DNA of 62,323 nt from an uncultured Alphaproteobacteria bacterium (lineage in GTDB: Bacteria; Pseudomonadota; Alphaproteobacteria; HIMB59; GCA-002718135), in NCBI GenBank assembly GCA_902586695.1, contig CACIIL010000004.1, positions 1-62,323 on the forward strand, read 5' to 3'. The notes under the pieces are model-generated. The model searched no databases. It was not told the DNA's origin and saw only the letters and a list, made by a program, of their open reading frames with translations. The position numbers were made by a program, and so were the translations under genes. The stretch's first letter is position 1; each line of letters opens with the position of its first letter. Shown here in pieces: positions 58,801-62,323 of this stretch.

Positions 58801-59424
58801 TTAGTTATGGATAAGTGACTTAATTGGTTCAAAAGTTTTTCTATGATGTATTGTTGGGCCAAAACGATGAATATTTTCTATATGCATTTTTGTTCCATAT
58901 CCTGCATTTTTTTCCCATCCGAAATTCTGAAATTTTATTGATAGTTTTTTCATTAACCTATCACGGTGAACTTTTGCAATAATAGATGCCGCTGCAATTG
59001 ATAAAGATTTATTATCACCGTTTATAATAGATTGTTCTTTATAAGATTTGTAGTTCAATGAAAAATTACCATCTATAATTAATTTTGCATTTTTTAGATT
59101 AAATTTATCTATCACTCTTTTCATCGATAATTTGGTTGCCTCCAATATATTAAGTTTATCAATCTCATGAACATTTGCGATACCCAAGTGAAAATCAATA
59201 ATATTTTCTTTTTTTAAATTTTGAAGAAACTTAAACGATAATCCTCTTTTTTTTTCAGAAAGTTTTTTTGAATCTCCAATAAAATCTTTAAATTCATTTA
59301 GAATTTTATAATTTTTAAAATGACAACCGCAACTAATTACTGGACCAGCTAATGGTCCTCGACCAACTTCATCTAAACCAATAACTGGAACATTAAATTC
59401 TTCTTCAATTGAAAAGTCTGGCAC
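58801..59424 (-). CDS. rnhB: Ribonuclease HII
   Basis: A 207-residue enzyme that incises DNA at single ribonucleotides and RNA-DNA hybrids. GLDEVGRGPLAGPV carries the catalytic Asp-Glu, LIIDGNFSL the third carboxylate and SIAAASIIAKVHRDRLM the fourth region. Length is normal. It overlaps moaB by one base and precedes ccrM; rnhB-ccrM is a conserved pair in alphaproteobacteria. Confidence 0.95.
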   Translation of the reverse strand: MPDFSIEEEFNVPVIGLDEVGRGPLAGPVISCGCHFKNYKILNEFKDFIGDSKKLSEKKRGLSFKFLQNLKKENIIDFHLGIANVHEIDKLNILEATKLSMKRVIDKFNLKNAKLIIDGNFSLNYKSYKEQSIINGDNKSLSIAAASIIAKVHRDRLMKKLSIKFQNFGWEKNAGYGTKMHIENIHRFGPTIHHRKTFEPIKSLIHN

Positions 59425-59951
59425 TATTTTTCACTTAGTCTTGGCATAATTTCAACAAAATTACAGGGACGGTGACGAATATCAAGTTGGTATTGCAGAA
59501 TTTCATCCCAACCATCTTTACATGCTCCTTTAGAACCAGGTAAACAAAAAACATATGTTGTATTAATTAGGGCGGCTAGTGCACGTGACTGAATTGCTGA
59601 AGTACCAATTTTAGAAAAACTTATTTGACGAAATAGCTCACCAAAACCATCTATCGTTTTATTTGCAATTTCTATAACTGCTTCAGGCGTAGTATCTCTT
59701 CCTGTTAAGCCAGTACCGCCAGTTGTTATAATGCAATCAATTTCTTCTTTATTGGTAAGTATTTGAAGTGTTTCTCTGATTAGTTTTACATCATCAGGAA
59801 TAATTTTTTTTTCAATACAGTTGTGCCCTGCAGAATTGATACGTTCTTCAAGAAGAGCTCCTGAAGTATCAGTATCTGATGTGCGTGTATCTGAAATTGT
59901 TAAAATGGCAATATTGATAGGTACAAATTTTAATGATGTGTCAATAGGCAT
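59424..59951 (-). CDS. moaB: Molybdenum cofactor biosynthesis protein MoaB
   Basis: A 175-residue protein of the MoaB/Mog fold that adenylylates molybdopterin. TTGGTGLTGRDTTPEAV is the signature, with AILTISDTRTSDTDTSG at the N-terminus and CLPGSKGACKDGWDEIL near the C-terminus. Other cofactor genes are not in the window, so it stands apart from its pathway, between slt and rnhB. Confidence 0.93.
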   Translation of the reverse strand: MPIDTSLKFVPINIAILTISDTRTSDTDTSGALLEERINSAGHNCIEKKIIPDDVKLIRETLQILTNKEEIDCIITTGGTGLTGRDTTPEAVIEIANKTIDGFGELFRQISFSKIGTSAIQSRALAALINTTYVFCLPGSKGACKDGWDEILQYQLDIRHRPCNFVEIMPRLSEK

Positions 59952-59957
59952 AAGTAG

Positions 59958-61703
59958 TTAATAAAGTGGATCTTTACCCTTGGCTAGCATTTTTAAAGAT
60001 GTCATATCTTGTTGATTTTTATTTTGATAAATCCAATATTTTGTTAATATTTTCTCAATAAACCAGCGTGTTTCTCTAGAAGGGATACTTTCCATAAAAA
60101 ATAATGGGTCATCTAAATAATTAGTTTCTTTTTTCCATTTTTTTAAATTGCCTGGACCACCGTTATAAGCGGCTGCCAAATAAATTAGATTATTAGATAC
60201 AATTTCTAAATCTAATAAATATTCTATATATTCTTGACCAACTTCTAAATTAATTTCTGGAATTTTAAGTATATTAGAATTATTTCTTTTAACATCTTTA
60301 CTAGAGGTAATAAATTTTGCTGTTGAAGGTAAAACCTGCATTAGTCCTACAGCCCCTCTTTTACTTTTTGCATTAGTATTAAACATAGACTCTTGATGTA
60401 TGAATGCATAAATTAGTTCTTTATCTATACTAAAGCCTCCTCTTGGTTTCCAAATGGGTGTTGGATAATATAAATTTGTATCCATAGTTAAACCAAATTG
60501 TTCAAGTTTATTAACAATTTTTAACTGGGTATATGCAAGATTAAAATGTTGAGCTATTATTAATGATTCTGACGCTATATCTTTGTTCAATACAGAATTA
60601 ATATGAACAATTTCTTTCTCTAATTCATTGTTAAAACCTACTTGAATCAAAGCCTGTAAACGCTTTCCCGAAGAAAGATTTAAAAGTTTACTATTTGAAG
60701 TATTAAGAGTTTTTTTTGATTCCCATTTTATTTTCTTATCTATACCTAATATTTCCAATGCTAACATCCCATAAAAGCTATTAGGATTTTGTGAAGCGCG
60801 TTGGAGCCAAAAATTTATATTATTATATTTTCCAAGTTTTGCATATGATCTTGCTGCCCAAAAACTCCCTGATGTTTGATGCCAGGCATCATCTTTTAAA
60901 CTTATAGAAAATAATGAAAAATAATCAGCTGCTTTTTGATAATCTTTTAATCTCCATGAAGCTAATCCAGCAGTCCATGCAGCATAAGGTACTTGCATAG
61001 AAGAATTAACTAAAGCTTCACTTGCATATTTTAGTGCTAATTCATTTTTATTAGCTAAAAAATATCCCTTTGCAATTAATTCTTTTTGTTGGTCTAATTC
61101 AACTTGGTCAAGCAATATATTAACATCTCTTTGTTTAAGAATTTGTGTTGCCCCTGTTGGCCAGCCACGATTTACTCTTGATTTAATAGTATTAATAAGT
61201 TTCTGTTTTTCAACTCTTTGATTTTTTGAGAGTTTTTTTGCACTTTTATGCTTATTTGATTTTTTTGATATAATTTCATCACTAATTATTCCACTTGGTC
61301 GAACTGGTTTTTCAGGACTTTTGTATCCTTTGGGCATTCTTTTGATTGCAAGTCGATAAATTCTTTTTGCTTGAGGATGATCATTATATTTTTTTAACCA
61401 ATAATATAATTCCAAATATTTAGATCTGTAACAATCTGGATGTAAATAACGATGAGCCAATATGTGACCCATAAGTGTTTTATTGGAAATTTTTAGTAAA
61501 TGTTTATTTGCACTTTTCCACTTGCATTGTTCTTGGAATAAATATGCTTGACGATAATTTTCAACATCACTTTGTGATAAAATATTTTGAGTGAAGATCT
61601 CATTATATTTTTCTGCTACTGAATTTTCATATGAATAACTAAATTTAGATAAAACTAATATTGAAATTATAAAAAAAATATAAAAAAATTTATTAGTTTT
61701 CAT
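59958..61703 (-). CDS. slt: Soluble lytic murein transglycosylase
   Basis: A 581-residue periplasmic enzyme cleaving peptidoglycan glycan strands. A signal peptide (KFFYIFFIISILVLSKFSYS) precedes a long helical superhelical domain, and the C-terminal SLT domain has the catalytic glutamate in FIHQESMFNTNAKSKRGAVGLMQVLPSTAKF, and AAYNGGPGNLKKW. The layout equals E. coli Slt70. It overlaps the uracil-DNA glycosylase gene by 11 bp. Confidence 0.93.
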   Translation of the reverse strand: MKTNKFFYIFFIISILVLSKFSYSYENSVAEKYNEIFTQNILSQSDVENYRQAYLFQEQCKWKSANKHLLKISNKTLMGHILAHRYLHPDCYRSKYLELYYWLKKYNDHPQAKRIYRLAIKRMPKGYKSPEKPVRPSGIISDEIISKKSNKHKSAKKLSKNQRVEKQKLINTIKSRVNRGWPTGATQILKQRDVNILLDQVELDQQKELIAKGYFLANKNELALKYASEALVNSSMQVPYAAWTAGLASWRLKDYQKAADYFSLFSISLKDDAWHQTSGSFWAARSYAKLGKYNNINFWLQRASQNPNSFYGMLALEILGIDKKIKWESKKTLNTSNSKLLNLSSGKRLQALIQVGFNNELEKEIVHINSVLNKDIASESLIIAQHFNLAYTQLKIVNKLEQFGLTMDTNLYYPTPIWKPRGGFSIDKELIYAFIHQESMFNTNAKSKRGAVGLMQVLPSTAKFITSSKDVKRNNSNILKIPEINLEVGQEYIEYLLDLEIVSNNLIYLAAAYNGGPGNLKKWKKETNYLDDPLFFMESIPSRETRWFIEKILTKYWIYQNKNQQDMTSLKMLAKGKDPLY

Positions 61704-62323
61704 TTAACTTTTGTTGTAACATTTTTAAATCTGCCCAGGCATCTTTTTTGAAGTTTGGAGAACGAAGTAAAAATGCAGGGTGATAAGATACTAAAACATT
61801 TATAGTATAATTTAAATTAATTGACTTATATTTATGCAATTTACCCCTTAATTTTGATAAACTAAGCGGAGTAGCCAAAATGGCTTTAGCAGCTGTAGTA
61901 CCAAGTAAATAAATATATGATGGTTTAATTATTTCTATTTGCTTTTGTAGGTAAGGTAAAAATTCTAAAATTTCATCTTCTGTTGGAGTTCTATTATTAG
62001 TTGGACGCCAAGGTATAACATTTGTGATGTAAACATTCTCACGTTTCAATTTAATTGCTTCAAGCATTTTATCTAGTAATTGACCAGCTCTGCCAACAAA
62101 AGGTTTGCCTTGTTCGTCCTCCTCTTTTCCAGGTGCTTCACCAATAATCATTAGATTAGAATTAATATCTCCATCAAATACAACAATTTTATTAGCTGTT
62201 TTTTTAAGAGGAGTTTCATGACATGAAATATTAAAGATCAGGTCTTTAATATTACTTATCTCATGAAGGTTTTTTTTATAATCATCAGGGTTAATATTTT
62301 CTGGTTTTTCATTTGATTTATGA
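61693..62323 (-). CDS. Uracil-DNA glycosylase, family 4, partial
   Basis: C-terminal part of a family 4 (UdgA-like) uracil-DNA glycosylase. MIIGEAPGKEEDEQGKPFVG and AGQLLDKML form the active-site region, with NVIPWRPTNNRTPT and VSYHPAFLLRSP further on. The frame stays open from the ATG at 62151 to the window edge, encoding DLIFNISCHETPLKKTANKI and VVFDGDINSNL before it, so the real start is outside the window. It removes uracil from DNA. First of the udg-slt-moaB-rnhB-ccrM series. Confidence 0.92.
   Translation of the reverse strand, partial: HKSNEKPENINPDDYKKNLHEISNIKDLIFNISCHETPLKKTANKIVVFDGDINSNLMIIGEAPGKEEDEQGKPFVGRAGQLLDKMLEAIKLKRENVYITNVIPWRPTNNRTPTEDEILEFLPYLQKQIEIIKPSYIYLLGTTAAKAILATPLSLSKLRGKLHKYKSINLNYTINVLVSYHPAFLLRSPNFKKDAWADLKMLQQKLNEN

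Noticed and set aside
58776-58820. DnaA boxes or a replication origin next to ccrM
   Set aside because: TTATCAACA and, in the end of rnhB, TTATCCATA each differ from the DnaA consensus by one base, but there are only two, one is coding, and no origin-linked gene such as dnaA, hemE or parAB is in the window.
1-62323. tRNA, rRNA, CRISPR arrays, insertion sequences or prophage genes
   Set aside because: All gaps over 60 bp were read on both strands; no cloverleaf, repeat-spacer pattern, transposase or phage gene was found.

Overview
The window is strongly AT-rich, densely coding DNA from a bacterium with very short or negative intergenic distances. Gene content and order point to a streamlined alphaproteobacterium, most likely marine. 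The markers are a CcrM-type methyltransferase, the mutY / DUF721 / dsbA / smc block, a split F0 operon (atpI-B-E-F'-F) without F1 genes, lspA followed by a DUF3035/BamF-like lipoprotein, a DUF6494 protein, ispH-thrB-rnhA, and ctaG-thrC-M16 peptidase. A low-GC AEGEAN-169/HIMB59-like or SAR116-like lineage would fit; this placement is inference. No tRNA, rRNA, CRISPR array, insertion sequence or recombinase gene was found.

Layout. 1-3.8 kb: end of a sugar-type ABC transporter with a PhyH dioxygenase, a Gfo/Idh dehydrogenase and glyoxalase I. 3.9-13.6 kb: housekeeping genes (ribF, ileS, lspA, BamF-like lipoprotein, pgi, rsmD, rluB-like, C26 amidotransferase, tadA, xseA). 13.5-19.9 kb: a minus-strand lipid A/Kdo and ubiquinone operon (ubiA, msbA, DUF374 acyltransferase, waaA, lpxK, lpxL). 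20-29.9 kb: M16 peptidase, thrC, ctaG and pseudoazurin on the minus strand, then an aa3-type oxidase operon on the plus strand (coxB, coxA, two COX3 genes, COX4-like, ctaB and a small CxxC protein). 29.9-31.8 kb: rsmE, ogt and a glutamine amidotransferase. 31.9-34.2 kb: the nitrogen locus. 34.2-37.3 kb: yqgE, dsbD/scsB and a peroxiredoxin. 37.3-44.3 kb: a catabolic cluster with sugar-acid dehydratase, PLP lyase, SDR, GlcD-like oxidase, serine hydrolase and EamA exporter. 44.3-55.9 kb: yceI, rnhA, thrB, ispH, a lipoprotein, F0 ATPase, a short smc, dsbA-like, DUF721, mutY and a class IV transaminase. 56-57.7 kb: a two-gene surface system. 57.7-62.3 kb: ccrM, rnhB, moaB, slt and a family 4 uracil-DNA glycosylase running off the window.

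The most striking signal is at 31.9-33.9 kb. Two tandem glutamine-riboswitch aptamers on the plus strand lead, with a good ribosome binding site, into a 17-codon ORF that starts like a signal peptide and stops. The ammonium transporter gene amt lies on the opposite strand about 1.6 kb away, and its reading frame has no start codon. A perfect 16-bp inverted repeat (32228-32243 and 33819-33834) sits exactly at both breaks. Flipping the DNA between the repeats rebuilds, in frame, a 426-residue Amt with a complete signal peptide directly behind the riboswitches, and gives the adjacent winged-helix regulator a different C-terminus. The segment therefore appears to have been read in an inverted, apparently OFF, orientation. 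That could be real DNA inversion or an assembly/amplification artefact; long reads would tell.

Other points of interest: three GANTC sites packed directly upstream of ccrM, a passenger-less inverse-autotransporter barrel translationally coupled to a cysteine-rich secreted protein, an (R)-amine-transaminase-like enzyme, an unusually short SMC, and eleven convergent gene junctions with essentially no space for terminators.
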